From: Brevundimonas sp. UBA5866
GTDB taxonomy: Bacteria; Pseudomonadota; Alphaproteobacteria; Caulobacterales; Caulobacteraceae
Direction: 5' to 3'
DNA: 34,965 nt
NCBI RefSeq assembly: GCF_002432125.1
Contig: NZ_DJFS01000076.1
Location: 1-34,965, forward strand
A model generated the notes under the pieces. That model was given only the letters and a program-made list of their open reading frames with translations. It was not told the DNA's origin and searched no databases. Position numbers and translations under genes: made by a program. Of this stretch, positions 7,710 through 14,634 are shown piece after piece. Position 1 is the stretch's first letter. Each line of letters opens with the position of its first letter.

Positions 7710-8597
7710 TTGTCCAAGACCGATTCATTGCCGGATATCACCCTGATCGCGGGCCCGACCGCCTCGGGCAAGTCGCGTCTGGCGCTGGACATGGCCTTGG
7801 CGACGGGTGGCATCATTATCAACGCCGACAGCCAGCAGCTGTATGCCGACCTTGATGTCCTGAGCGCCCGCCCCCCGCGTGAGGATGAAGCACAGGCCCC
7901 GCACCGCCTTTACGGCGTGGTCGATGCCGCCGAAGCCTGGTCCGTCGGAAAATGGAGTGAGGCCGCACTGGCCGAAATCGCAGACGCCAAGGCACAGGGC
8001 CGTCACGCCATCGTGGTTGGCGGCACAGGTTTGTATTTTAACGCGCTTGTGAAGGGATTGGCCGAAATCCCTGAAGTTCCACTGGAAACGCGCGACGCCG
8101 TTCAGGCCGAATATGAAACCATCGGTGAGACGGCTTTCCGCGCCATCCTGCGCGAAGTGGACCCGACCGCAGAGGCCGCCATCTTCCCGTCCGACCGTCA
8201 AAGACTGGTCCGCGCCCTATCGGTCCACCGAGCCAGCGGCCGTTCCCTGACCGAATGGAAGGCCGATACCCGCCCCCTGCTGTCCCCTGACCAGTGGCGC
8301 GGCATCATCGTCGAGCCTGACCGCCAGGCGCTTTACGACAACTGCGACCGCCGCGTGGACATCATGATCGACACCGGCGCGGTCGAGGAAGTCCGCGCCC
8401 TGATGGCCCGCAATCTGGATAGCGGCTTTCCGGCGATGAAGGCCGTGGGCGTACGCGAGATCGCCGCATGGCTGGCGGGCAAAATGGACCGCGAAACGGC
8501 CATCACGGCCATGAAACAGGCCACGCGCAACTATGCCAAACGCCAGCTGACATGGTTCCGCAACCAGCAGGCCGACTGGCCGCGCCACCACCCTTAA
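7710..8597 (+). CDS. miaA: tRNA dimethylallyltransferase MiaA
   Basis: Adds a dimethylallyl group from DMAPP to A37 of tRNAs reading UNN codons. Motifs: P-loop LIAGPTASGKSRLALDMA; INADSQQLYADLDVLSARP; HAIVVGGTGLYFNAL; FPSDRQRLVRALSVHRASGRS; and C-terminal TRNYAKRQLTWFRNQ. The frame is open far upstream (ATG 7539), but that stretch overlaps the divergent mrp gene. A TTG at 7710 gives a family-typical 295 residues starting just before the P-loop region; a second TTG at 7728 is possible. The ribosome site is weak for both. A hairpin at 8604 and the tmRNA gene follow. Confidence 0.94.
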   Translation: MSKTDSLPDITLIAGPTASGKSRLALDMALATGGIIINADSQQLYADLDVLSARPPREDEAQAPHRLYGVVDAAEAWSVGKWSEAALAEIADAKAQGRHAIVVGGTGLYFNALVKGLAEIPEVPLETRDAVQAEYETIGETAFRAILREVDPTAEAAIFPSDRQRLVRALSVHRASGRSLTEWKADTRPLLSPDQWRGIIVEPDRQALYDNCDRRVDIMIDTGAVEEVRALMARNLDSGFPAMKAVGVREIAAWLAGKMDRETAITAMKQATRNYAKRQLTWFRNQQADWPRHHP

Positions 8598-8603
8598 GGC
8601 TCT

Positions 8604-8643
8604 GTTCGGGCACAAGCGATCTACCCTTGTAGGCCGCCCGAAC
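8604..8643 (+). terminator. Hairpin after miaA
   Basis: GTTCGGGC (8604-8611) pairs perfectly with GCCCGAAC (8636-8643), with an inner ACAAG/CTTGT extension. No long T run follows (only TCCCCCTATATT). It may be a weak miaA terminator or part of the tmRNA precursor leader. Confidence 0.4.
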
Positions 8644-8659
8644 TCCCCCTATATTCAAT

Positions 8660-8990
8660 GCGTTCGAGCTTGCTCGGACTATGGCGATAAACGCGCTTGT
8701 AATAAGCGGACCGGACCCGGGTGCGAATCCCGGCGGCTCCACCATTCTCTTTCCACCTTGCGTTATCGGCGGGGCGAGTATGGGGCCGACTAGCATCGAC
8801 GGACGTGTAAAGAGGTTGCTTTCGCCCGACGTGGCTCATCGTATCGGGCTATTTAAACTAAATGCGAACGATAACTTCGCTGGTGAAGTCCGCCTCGCTG
8901 CGTAATGCAGTTCGGTAACTTCCGACTAAACTCCTAGGGGTTCAGATCCTTAGGCGGGGCCCGGTGGGTGCCTGGCAACAGAAACCCACC
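8660..8990 (+). ncRNA. ssrA: Circularly permuted two-piece tmRNA
   Basis: tmRNA rescues stalled ribosomes and adds a degradation tag. The gene order is permuted as in alphaproteobacteria. The acceptor piece comes first: a T arm CCGGG-TGCGAAT-CCCGG, then acceptor strand CGGCTCC and ACCA ending at 8744. An intervening segment (8745-8781) is processed out. The coding piece then starts with GGGGCCG at 8782, which pairs with CGGCTCC over 7 bp; its third pair is the G-U that marks alanine acceptance. The tag frame is at 8864-8905. The 3' pseudoknot-like region contains GGTGGGT paired with ACCCACC (8963-8989). The outer ends are approximate to about 15 bases; the T arm, acceptor stem and tag are certain. 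Confidence 0.95.
8864..8905 (+). other. ssrA: tmRNA tag reading frame (ANDNFAGEVRLAA)
   Basis: GCG at 8864 is the likely resume codon, followed by 12 more codons and TAA at 8903. With the tRNA-borne alanine the tag is A-ANDNFAGEVRLAA. The start resembles the AANDNFAEE of other alphaproteobacteria, which SspB reads. The last residues LAA match the ClpX-recognised end of the E. coli tag rather than the VAA I recall for Caulobacter. Confidence 0.92.
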
Positions 8991-9098
8991 ACTTTTCCAG
9001 TAAACGTGTCCGATAAAATCACGCTGAGGCGTGCAGACACCTTTCGTTGCGCTTCACACATCGCTAACACTTGCCGACGCGAGTTTTGAGGCCCCACG

Positions 9099-9602
9099 AT
9101 GACGGACCAACACCCCCCTGTAGACGACATGAACTATGAGCTTTTGGCTCAGGACGCCTTGAGGGGCGTCATTCGTGCTGCGTTGGAACGTGCGGCCACG
9201 CCCGAGGGCATCCCCGGCGCGCACCATTTCTACCTGACGTTCAAGACCCGCGCCGCGGGTGTGTCGCTGCCGAACGATGTGGCCGCGAAATATCCGGACG
9301 AGATGACCATCGTCCTGCAGCACCAGTATTGGGACCTGGAGGTCACCGAGAACCAGTTCAGCGTCATGCTGAAGTTCGGCGGCGCGCCCAAGGTTCTTAC
9401 CGTTCCTTATAAGGCCATCGTGCGCTTCTATGACCCGAGCGTGCAGTTCATGCTCCAGTTTGACGAGCCCGAGGTGGTTGAAGCCGACATCGAGCCCCTG
9501 CCCACGCCTGTACGTGACCCGGATGCGGCTCCCGTCGATCCCAAACCCTCTGCGGACGGTGAGGCCAAGGTCGTCTCCCTCGACCAATTCCGCAAAAAAT
9601 AA
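9099..9602 (+). CDS. sspB: SspB, ClpXP adaptor for ssrA-tagged proteins
   Basis: Tethers ssrA-tagged substrates to ClpX. A 167-residue protein of the alphaproteobacterial SspB type. The folded domain runs from about residue 10 to 125 (NYELLAQDALRGVIRAAL, HHFYLTFKTRAAGVSLP, MTIVLQHQYWDLEV, FSVMLKFGGAPKVLTVPYKAIVRFYDPSV). A flexible acidic/proline tail ends in KVVSLDQFRKK, the short ClpX-binding motif of the family. ATG 9099 has TGAGG upstream; ATG 9129 (MNYELL) is an alternative. It lies 109 bases downstream of the tmRNA gene on the same strand, so the tag-maker and tag-reader are neighbours. Confidence 0.95.
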   Translation: MTDQHPPVDDMNYELLAQDALRGVIRAALERAATPEGIPGAHHFYLTFKTRAAGVSLPNDVAAKYPDEMTIVLQHQYWDLEVTENQFSVMLKFGGAPKVLTVPYKAIVRFYDPSVQFMLQFDEPEVVEADIEPLPTPVRDPDAAPVDPKPSADGEAKVVSLDQFRKK

Positions 9603-9632
9603 AGGCAACTGCCAAGCCGCACATGGCGTTCT

Positions 9633-9659
9633 CACACGGCGCAGTATTTGCGCTGTGTG
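9633..9659 (+). repeat. Long hairpin in a 5' leader
   Basis: CACACGGCGCA and TGCGCTGTGTG form an 11-bp stem (one G-T wobble) with a 5-base loop. It ends 10 bases before the ATG of the next gene. No T run follows. It could end sspB transcripts inefficiently or affect translation of the lipoprotein. Confidence 0.45.
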
Positions 9660-9669
9660 GAGCCTCATA

Positions 9670-10200
9670 ATGATCAAGTTCACCTTGGGCCGAGTGACCC
9701 GGATTTCTGCCGCCGTGGGCGCAACTGCGCTTCTGGCCGCATGCGGTGATCAATCTGCCGAAAAGCCGGCCGTTCCGGCTGAACCGGCAGCCGTCACCCA
9801 ACCTGCCGAGCCTGCTGCTACCGCCACGGCCACTCCGATCACCGGACCCTGGGCCGCGCTGCAGCCGACCATCGGCCAGTATCCGTCGCAAAGCGGCATC
9901 CTTGAGAACAGCCCTCTGGCCGATCCTCTGAAAACCCTTCTGGGCGACAAGTTCGCAGCCTTCAAAGCCAATCTTCAGGTCGAAAGCCCGCTGCAACAGG
10001 ACGGTGATGTCCTGTACCTCAGCGGCAACAAACAGCACGAAGGCGGTCGCGAAGCCGCCTATCTTCTGGCCGACACCAAGACCCGCGCTCTGGAAGTGGG
10101 ACTTTGGCAGGCGGGCAAGCTTGAAGTCTTCAAGACCCCCGGCAGCGACATTCGCAAGCCAGCCGACATCCAGACCATGATTTCGAACGCGGCGGGCTAA
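9670..10200 (+). CDS. Putative lipoprotein of unknown function
   Basis: 176 residues with a type II signal peptide, lipobox LLAAC (Cys25), so probably membrane-anchored and facing the periplasm. After the cysteine comes a Pro/Ala/Thr-rich linker to about residue 58 (EKPAVPAEPAAVTQPAEPAA), then a mixed domain of ~115 residues (PLADPLKTLLGDKFAAFKANLQVESPLQQDGDVLYLSGNKQHEGG ... MISNAAG). I do not recognise the family. A strong hairpin precedes the start and a terminator follows, so it seems to be a single-gene unit between sspB and the C13 peptidase. Confidence 0.75.
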   Translation: MIKFTLGRVTRISAAVGATALLAACGDQSAEKPAVPAEPAAVTQPAEPAATATATPITGPWAALQPTIGQYPSQSGILENSPLADPLKTLLGDKFAAFKANLQVESPLQQDGDVLYLSGNKQHEGGREAAYLLADTKTRALEVGLWQAGKLEVFKTPGSDIRKPADIQTMISNAAG

Positions 10201-10240
10201 CCTCCCACTTTTCGACTTTACCATTTCAGGTAATGTTGTT

Positions 10241-10271
10241 CGGCCGGTCCATCAGGACCGGCCGTTGTCTT
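10241..10271 (+). terminator. Rho-independent terminator
   Basis: CGGCCGGTCC (10241-10250) pairs perfectly with GGACCGGCCG (10255-10264) across loop ATCA. TTGTCTT follows. It ends the lipoprotein gene. Confidence 0.8.
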
Positions 10272-10302
10272 GTCGGCAGCTATCCTTCGAGGGGGAAGAA
10301 GG

Positions 10303-11085
10303 GTGTCGTTCCAGATGTTCAAAGCTCTTGCCGGATTGGCCGCCGCTGTCGGCCTCACATTCGGAATGTCGGTCACGGGTCAGGCCCAGTCGCGCTTTGA
10401 CGGCTGGTCGTCCGTTGTGATCGCCGCCGATTGGCGTGACGGTGCCGGCAAGCCTATCGACGCCTTCGACAATGCGCGTCGCGATCTCTCGACTGCGCTG
10501 GTGGGCGCAGGGCTGCCACGCGACCTTCACCGCTCCATCACTCTGAACCCGTCGAAACCGGACGCCGCCCCGCCCGCCGAGGCCCTGCGCCAGATGGGAG
10601 AGACGCTGTCATCCGGCAGCCGTGGATGCCTGCTCTATCTCACCAGCCACGGCTCGCCCGGAGAGTTGGTCTTTGGCGACACCCGCGGAATAGCGCCTGC
10701 GGACTTATCGGGTTGGCTGCGGCGCTGGTGCGATGTGCGGCCCACTATCGTTGTATTGTCGGCCTGTTATTCGGGATCGTTCGTCGATGCGCTGAAAGCG
10801 CCCAACCGCTTGATCATGACCGCGGCGCGTCGTGACCGATCCTCATTTGGCTGTGGCGCAGGCGAAACCTATCCTTGGTATGATGCCTGTATCCTCGAAA
10901 CCCTACCGCAAGCCGATGACTTCCTGACGCTGGCACAGATGACCCGTACTTGCGTCAGTCGCCGCGAAACCGACGCCGAGATCGATACGCCCTCGGAGCC
11001 GCAGGTCTTTGTGGGTTCCGAGATGCAGTACCGCCTGCCTGTTCTGCGCTTCAATCGCGCGCAGTCTTTCAGTTCCGCGAATTAG
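10303..11085 (+). CDS. Exported C13-family (legumain-like) cysteine peptidase
   Basis: 260 residues from GTG 10303 (GGGGG seven bases upstream; ATG 10315 also possible). A signal peptide (to about residue 29, SVTGQAQ) directs export. The clan CD dyad is visible: GCLLYLTSHGSPGELVFGD gives His116 and TIVVLSACYSGSFVDAL gives Cys155, both at the ends of strands as in legumain, caspase and gingipain folds. DRSSFGCG and PWYDACILETLPQ follow. Family C13 peptidases often cleave after Asn or Asp or act as transamidases (GPI8); substrate and role here are unknown. It stands alone, with no obvious partner. Confidence 0.8.
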   Translation: MSFQMFKALAGLAAAVGLTFGMSVTGQAQSRFDGWSSVVIAADWRDGAGKPIDAFDNARRDLSTALVGAGLPRDLHRSITLNPSKPDAAPPAEALRQMGETLSSGSRGCLLYLTSHGSPGELVFGDTRGIAPADLSGWLRRWCDVRPTIVVLSACYSGSFVDALKAPNRLIMTAARRDRSSFGCGAGETYPWYDACILETLPQADDFLTLAQMTRTCVSRRETDAEIDTPSEPQVFVGSEMQYRLPVLRFNRAQSFSSAN

Positions 11086-11144
11086 GATGACAGGGTTACG
11101 TTCAAGTATTAGAACATAACAAGAACAATAGGGAGGATTGCCAG

Positions 11145-11543
11145 ATGATATCGGGTCGTTGCCACTGTGGTGCGGTGCACTATCAAATGTCGGAAAACAC
11201 CATCCACCATACCTTGTGTCACTGCACCGACTGCCGAAGGGCGTCCGGTGCCCCCGCAGTCGCCTGGGCACTGGTCAAGCGCGAGGACATCCGCATCGAG
11301 GGCCAGCCCAAAAGCTATGCCTCGTCGCCGGGGACAGAGCGCCTGTTCTGCAGCGATTGCGGTACCAGCCTGTTTTTCGTCAACGAGCAGATATTCCCCG
11401 GCATGATCGACGTGCAATCGGCCACACTGGATAACCCCGCAGCCATCCCGCTACAGGCCCAGATCCAAACCGACGATCGTATCGGCTGGATGGAAAACCT
11501 GCACAGCCTGCCCTCCTTCGGGCGTTACCCTCCGATGGAGTGA
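11145..11543 (+). CDS. GFA/CENP-V family zinc protein
   Basis: 132 residues of the GFA family, named for glutathione-dependent formaldehyde-activating enzyme. Zinc ligands are clear: GRCHCGAVHY, LCHCTDCRRASG and ERLFCSDCGTSLFF. Most members have no proven activity, so a glutathione- or formaldehyde-linked function is only a family hint. GGGAGG (11130-11135) precedes ATG 11145 by eight bases or so. Its last 19 bases overlap the 3' end of the convergent RusA-like gene. Confidence 0.88.
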   Translation: MISGRCHCGAVHYQMSENTIHHTLCHCTDCRRASGAPAVAWALVKREDIRIEGQPKSYASSPGTERLFCSDCGTSLFFVNEQIFPGMIDVQSATLDNPAAIPLQAQIQTDDRIGWMENLHSLPSFGRYPPME

Positions 11544-11896
11544 CGCGGATGGCAGCGGATGATGATCCGCTCGCGCTCGCCCTCGAAACGCTCGACCAGC
11601 AGGCGCGCGACCTGACTGTCATCGTGGAACAGATAGCCCTTGATGGAATCAAGCAGGGCCTTGGCCAGATTGTCGAGGTCCATCCACGGCGGGTCACCGA
11701 CATGTTCCATGCGAATCTCCACCACGTGGTCACCCCATGACGGTCGTGACTGCCACTCCTTGCGCATGAACTCGTACATGAGCGGCTTGTAGTATTTGGC
11801 CTGTGTTGTCAGGCCGTCGATGACGATTTCGACGGTGTCGCCCTGCTCTCGCGCGCGCACCTTTCCGGTTCCGATCCAGCCCTGCGTCACGCGCAC
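11525..11896 (-). CDS. RusA-like Holliday-junction endonuclease family protein
   Basis: 123 residues. The acidic core of RusA is visible: PPWMDLDNLAKALLDSIKG, with Asp73, Asp75, Asn76, Lys79 and Asp83, followed by HDDSQVARLLVERFEG with Asp92 and Asp93. RusA dimers cut four-way DNA junctions and are mostly phage-borne; here no other phage gene is near. Whether it is an active nuclease is inferred from the conserved acids. GTG 11896 has AAGGAAAAGG just upstream; an in-frame GTG two codons later fits the spacing better. It overlaps the GFA gene by 19 bases tail to tail. Confidence 0.75.
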   Translation of the reverse strand: MRVTQGWIGTGKVRAREQGDTVEIVIDGLTTQAKYYKPLMYEFMRKEWQSRPSWGDHVVEIRMEHVGDPPWMDLDNLAKALLDSIKGYLFHDDSQVARLLVERFEGERERIIIRCHPRHSIGG

Positions 11897-11984
11897 TTAC
11901 CTTTTCCTTGCGTCAGTTCCCTTGCCCTGACGGCGGCAAGTGCTACACCCCCAACCAACTTCCCGCCACGTCTGAGAGTTCGTG

Positions 11985-13376
11985 ATGAGCAACGTCCGTA
12001 CCGAAACCGATACTTTTGGCCCTATCGAGGTCGCCGCCGACCGCTATTGGGGTGCCCAGGCCCAACGTTCGCTGGGTAACTTCAAGATCGGCTGGGAAAA
12101 GCAGCCGCTTCCGGTCGTCCGCGCACTGGGTATCGTCAAGCGCGCCGCCGCTGAAACCAACCGCGATCTGGGCAAGCTGGATCCGGCACTGGCCGACGCC
12201 ATCATCAAGGCCGCCAACGAAGTCATCGAAGGCAAGCTGAACGACCACTTCCCGCTGGTCGTGTGGCAGACGGGTTCGGGCACCCAGTCGAACATGAACG
12301 CCAACGAGGTCATCTCGAACCGCGCCATCGAGATTCTGGGCGGTGAAATGGGCTCCAAGAAGCCGGTTCACCCGAACGACCACGTCAACATGAGCCAGTC
12401 GTCGAACGACACCTACCCGACGGCCATGCACGTGGCCTGCGCCGAGCAGGTGGTCAACGACCTGATCCCGGCCCTCAAGCACCTGCACGCCGCGCTGGAC
12501 GCCAAGGCCAAGGCCTGGAACCACATCATCAAGATCGGCCGCACCCACACCCAGGACGCCACCCCGCTGACGCTGGGCCAGGAGTTCGGTGGCTATGCAC
12601 AACAGGTCGCCAACGGCATCGAGCGTATCGAGCAAACCCTGCCGAAGCTGATGGAACTGGCCCAAGGCGGTACCGCCGTCGGCACCGGCCTGAACGCTCC
12701 GGTTGGCTTCGCCGAGAAGGTCGCCGAGAACATCGCCTCGATCACCGGCCTGCCGTTCACCACCGCTCCGAACAAGTTCGAAGCTCTGGCCGCCCACGAC
12801 GCGATGGTGTTCTCGCACGGCGCGATCAACACGGTTGCCGCTTCGCTGTTCAAGATCGCCAACGACATCCGCTTCCTCGGTTCGGGCCCGCGTTCGGGTC
12901 TGGGCGAGCTGGCCCTGCCGGAGAACGAGCCGGGCTCGTCGATCATGCCGGGCAAGGTGAACCCGACCCAGTGCGAAGCCCTGACCCAGGTCTGCGCTCA
13001 GGTGTTCGGCAACCACGCCACCCTGACCTTCGCCGGTTCGCAAGGCCACTTTGAACTGAACGTGTTCAATCCGGTCATGGCCTACAACTTCCTGCAGTCG
13101 GTCCGTCTGGTCGCCGACGCTGCCATCAGCTTCACCGACAACTGCGTTGTCGGCATCGAGCCGCGTGAAGACAACATCAAGCGTGGCCTCGAAAACTCGC
13201 TGATGCTGGTCACCGCTCTGAACGGCAAGCTGGGCTACGACGCCTGTGCCAAGATCGCCAAGACCGCACACAAGAACGGCACCACCCTTCGTGAGGAAGC
13301 CGTTGGCGGTGGCTATCTGACGAACGAAGAGTTCGACCAGTACGTCCGTCCGGAAAACATGATCTCGCCGAAGTAA
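11985..13376 (+). CDS. fumC: Class II fumarase FumC
   Basis: Hydrates fumarate to L-malate in the TCA cycle without a metal cluster; homotetramer. All family blocks are present: QTGSGTQSNMNANEV, HPNDHVNMSQSSNDTYPTAMH, IGRTHTQDATPLTLGQE, and the catalytic loop GSSIMPGKVNPTQCEA (serine near residue 317). The 463 residues match the usual length. ATG 11985 is chosen over an adjacent GTG at 11982, with GAGAG six bases upstream. Its codons are nearly all C/G-ending with strong bias, unlike the looser use in neighbours, consistent with high expression. A strong terminator follows. Confidence 0.98.
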   Translation: MSNVRTETDTFGPIEVAADRYWGAQAQRSLGNFKIGWEKQPLPVVRALGIVKRAAAETNRDLGKLDPALADAIIKAANEVIEGKLNDHFPLVVWQTGSGTQSNMNANEVISNRAIEILGGEMGSKKPVHPNDHVNMSQSSNDTYPTAMHVACAEQVVNDLIPALKHLHAALDAKAKAWNHIIKIGRTHTQDATPLTLGQEFGGYAQQVANGIERIEQTLPKLMELAQGGTAVGTGLNAPVGFAEKVAENIASITGLPFTTAPNKFEALAAHDAMVFSHGAINTVAASLFKIANDIRFLGSGPRSGLGELALPENEPGSSIMPGKVNPTQCEALTQVCAQVFGNHATLTFAGSQGHFELNVFNPVMAYNFLQSVRLVADAAISFTDNCVVGIEPREDNIKRGLENSLMLVTALNGKLGYDACAKIAKTAHKNGTTLREEAVGGGYLTNEEFDQYVRPENMISPK

Positions 13377-13408
13377 GCCTTCGACGGTTCATTCCGATAA
13401 TGAAGAAG

Positions 13409-13438
13409 CCCCGCCGTTCATTCCGGCGGGGTTTTTTT
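13409..13438 (+). terminator. Strong rho-independent terminator after fumC
   Basis: CCCCGCCG (13409-13416) and CGGCGGGG (13424-13431) form the stem. Seven T follow. Confidence 0.9.
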
Positions 13439-13507
13439 CTTGGGTCGCACGCCTGAATGAACGGCGTTAGTCTGCTGTAATCGCTTCTCACCCACCAAGG
13501 CTGCACC

Positions 13508-14095
13508 ATGTCGATGATCGTCCATCATGCCCCGCAAACGCGATCGACCCGCCTGCTGTGGCTGTTGGAGGAACTGGGCGCAGACTATGCGGTCCACTAT
13601 GTCGATATCCGCCGGATGAATGGCCAGGGTGCCTCCGATCCGGCCAATCCGCACCCGTTGAAACAGGTACCGGCCCTTGAGGTCGGCGATCAGCTGCTCA
13701 TTGAATCCGCGCTGATTTTCCCGTTCCTGACCGACCGGTACCGTATCGCCAATCTGGCCCCGACACCGACCCATCCGCGGCGGGCAGAGTATATCGCGTG
13801 GCTGGGGCTGTACTCCGGTGTGGTGGAGACTGTGCTGGCGTCTGGCCCGCCCGAAGGTTGGCCCCCTGTCCAGAAAGCGGCCTATGCCGAACTTGACAGA
13901 CGCTGGGGCGGTGCCATCAAGGACGGCGGTTTCATCCTTGGCCAGTTCTCGGCACTGGACATCCTGTTCGGCAGCCTGTTGCAGTGGTTCCGCGCGGCCA
14001 TGCCTGCGGGCGAGCCCTATGACAGCTATCTAGAGCGTATCAATGCCCGCCCTGCCCTGAGGCGCGCCCTGGAAAAAGACAGCCCGCCCGGCTGA
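13508..14095 (+). CDS. Glutathione S-transferase family protein
   Basis: 195 residues. The N-terminal thioredoxin-like domain holds HHAPQTRSTRLLWLLEELGADY, PLKQVPALEVGDQLLIESALIFPFL (cis-Pro and the ES that binds the glutathione gamma-glutamyl group). A helical C-terminal domain follows, with FILGQFSALDILFGSLLQW, a variant of the usual G-x-x-x-S-x-A-D N-cap. Class and substrate cannot be assigned. AAGG precedes ATG 13508. The convergent yccF gene stops five bases beyond its end. Confidence 0.88.
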   Translation: MSMIVHHAPQTRSTRLLWLLEELGADYAVHYVDIRRMNGQGASDPANPHPLKQVPALEVGDQLLIESALIFPFLTDRYRIANLAPTPTHPRRAEYIAWLGLYSGVVETVLASGPPEGWPPVQKAAYAELDRRWGGAIKDGGFILGQFSALDILFGSLLQWFRAAMPAGEPYDSYLERINARPALRRALEKDSPPG

Positions 14096-14100
14096 CACCA

Positions 14101-14502
14101 TCAGTCCCTGTTCCTGATGGTGCGGCCGATAGGCGCCAGTGACAGCTTTGCCAGTTCCAGGTTCTTGATGCCGAACGGAATGCCGATGATGCTGATGAAC
14201 TGGGGGATGGACGCCAGCACGTGGCCGATGGCGATATACCACCCGGCCAGCACCAGCCAGATGATGTTGCCGCCCACGCCCAGACAGCCTTTGCCCAATA
14301 CCGATGCGTCCGGTTCGCGCCACACGATCTCGCGACCGAAGGGCCAGAAGGAATAGGATGCAATCCGCCAGGCGCTGAAGGCCCACGGTGCACCGACGAC
14401 TGTCAGCAGCAGCAGCAGCCCGCCAAACAGCCACGTCAGACCCGTGATGACACCACCGGTAAAGAACCAGAGTAGGTTCAGGATGAGTCGGATAAGAGAC
14501 AA
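14101..14502 (-). CDS. YccF-family inner-membrane protein
   Basis: About 133 residues with hydrophobic segments near LILNLLWFFTGG, GLLLLLTVVG and NIIWLVLAGWYIAIGHV. It carries the duplicated YccF signature GAPWAFSAWRIASYSFWPFGREIV and ISIIGIPFGIKNLELAKLSLAPIGRTI. The family is widespread but has no settled function. A TTG at 14502 (MSLIRLILNL) is preferred because AAGGAAG lies just upstream; TTG 14517 would add five residues. Confidence 0.85.
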   Translation of the reverse strand: MSLIRLILNLLWFFTGGVITGLTWLFGGLLLLLTVVGAPWAFSAWRIASYSFWPFGREIVWREPDASVLGKGCLGVGGNIIWLVLAGWYIAIGHVLASIPQFISIIGIPFGIKNLELAKLSLAPIGRTIRNRD

Positions 14503-14634
14503 AGGCGCTTCCTTCAAAATACGGTGCGCGGGAGCCGATCAGCTTGTCGCATCCATTAAATGGGGAACGCATAGCGATCGGCAACGCTTGTGATTACAGT
14601 CTTCATATAAACTACGATCACCTCTGGAAGTTCG

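Noticed and set aside
8681..8905. 74-residue frame through the tmRNA region
   Set aside because: It merely continues the tmRNA tag frame upstream through the acceptor piece; only the 13 tag codons are translated.
11943..13271. 442-residue open frame on the minus strand
   Set aside because: Shadow of fumC, whose strong codon bias keeps the antisense frame open.
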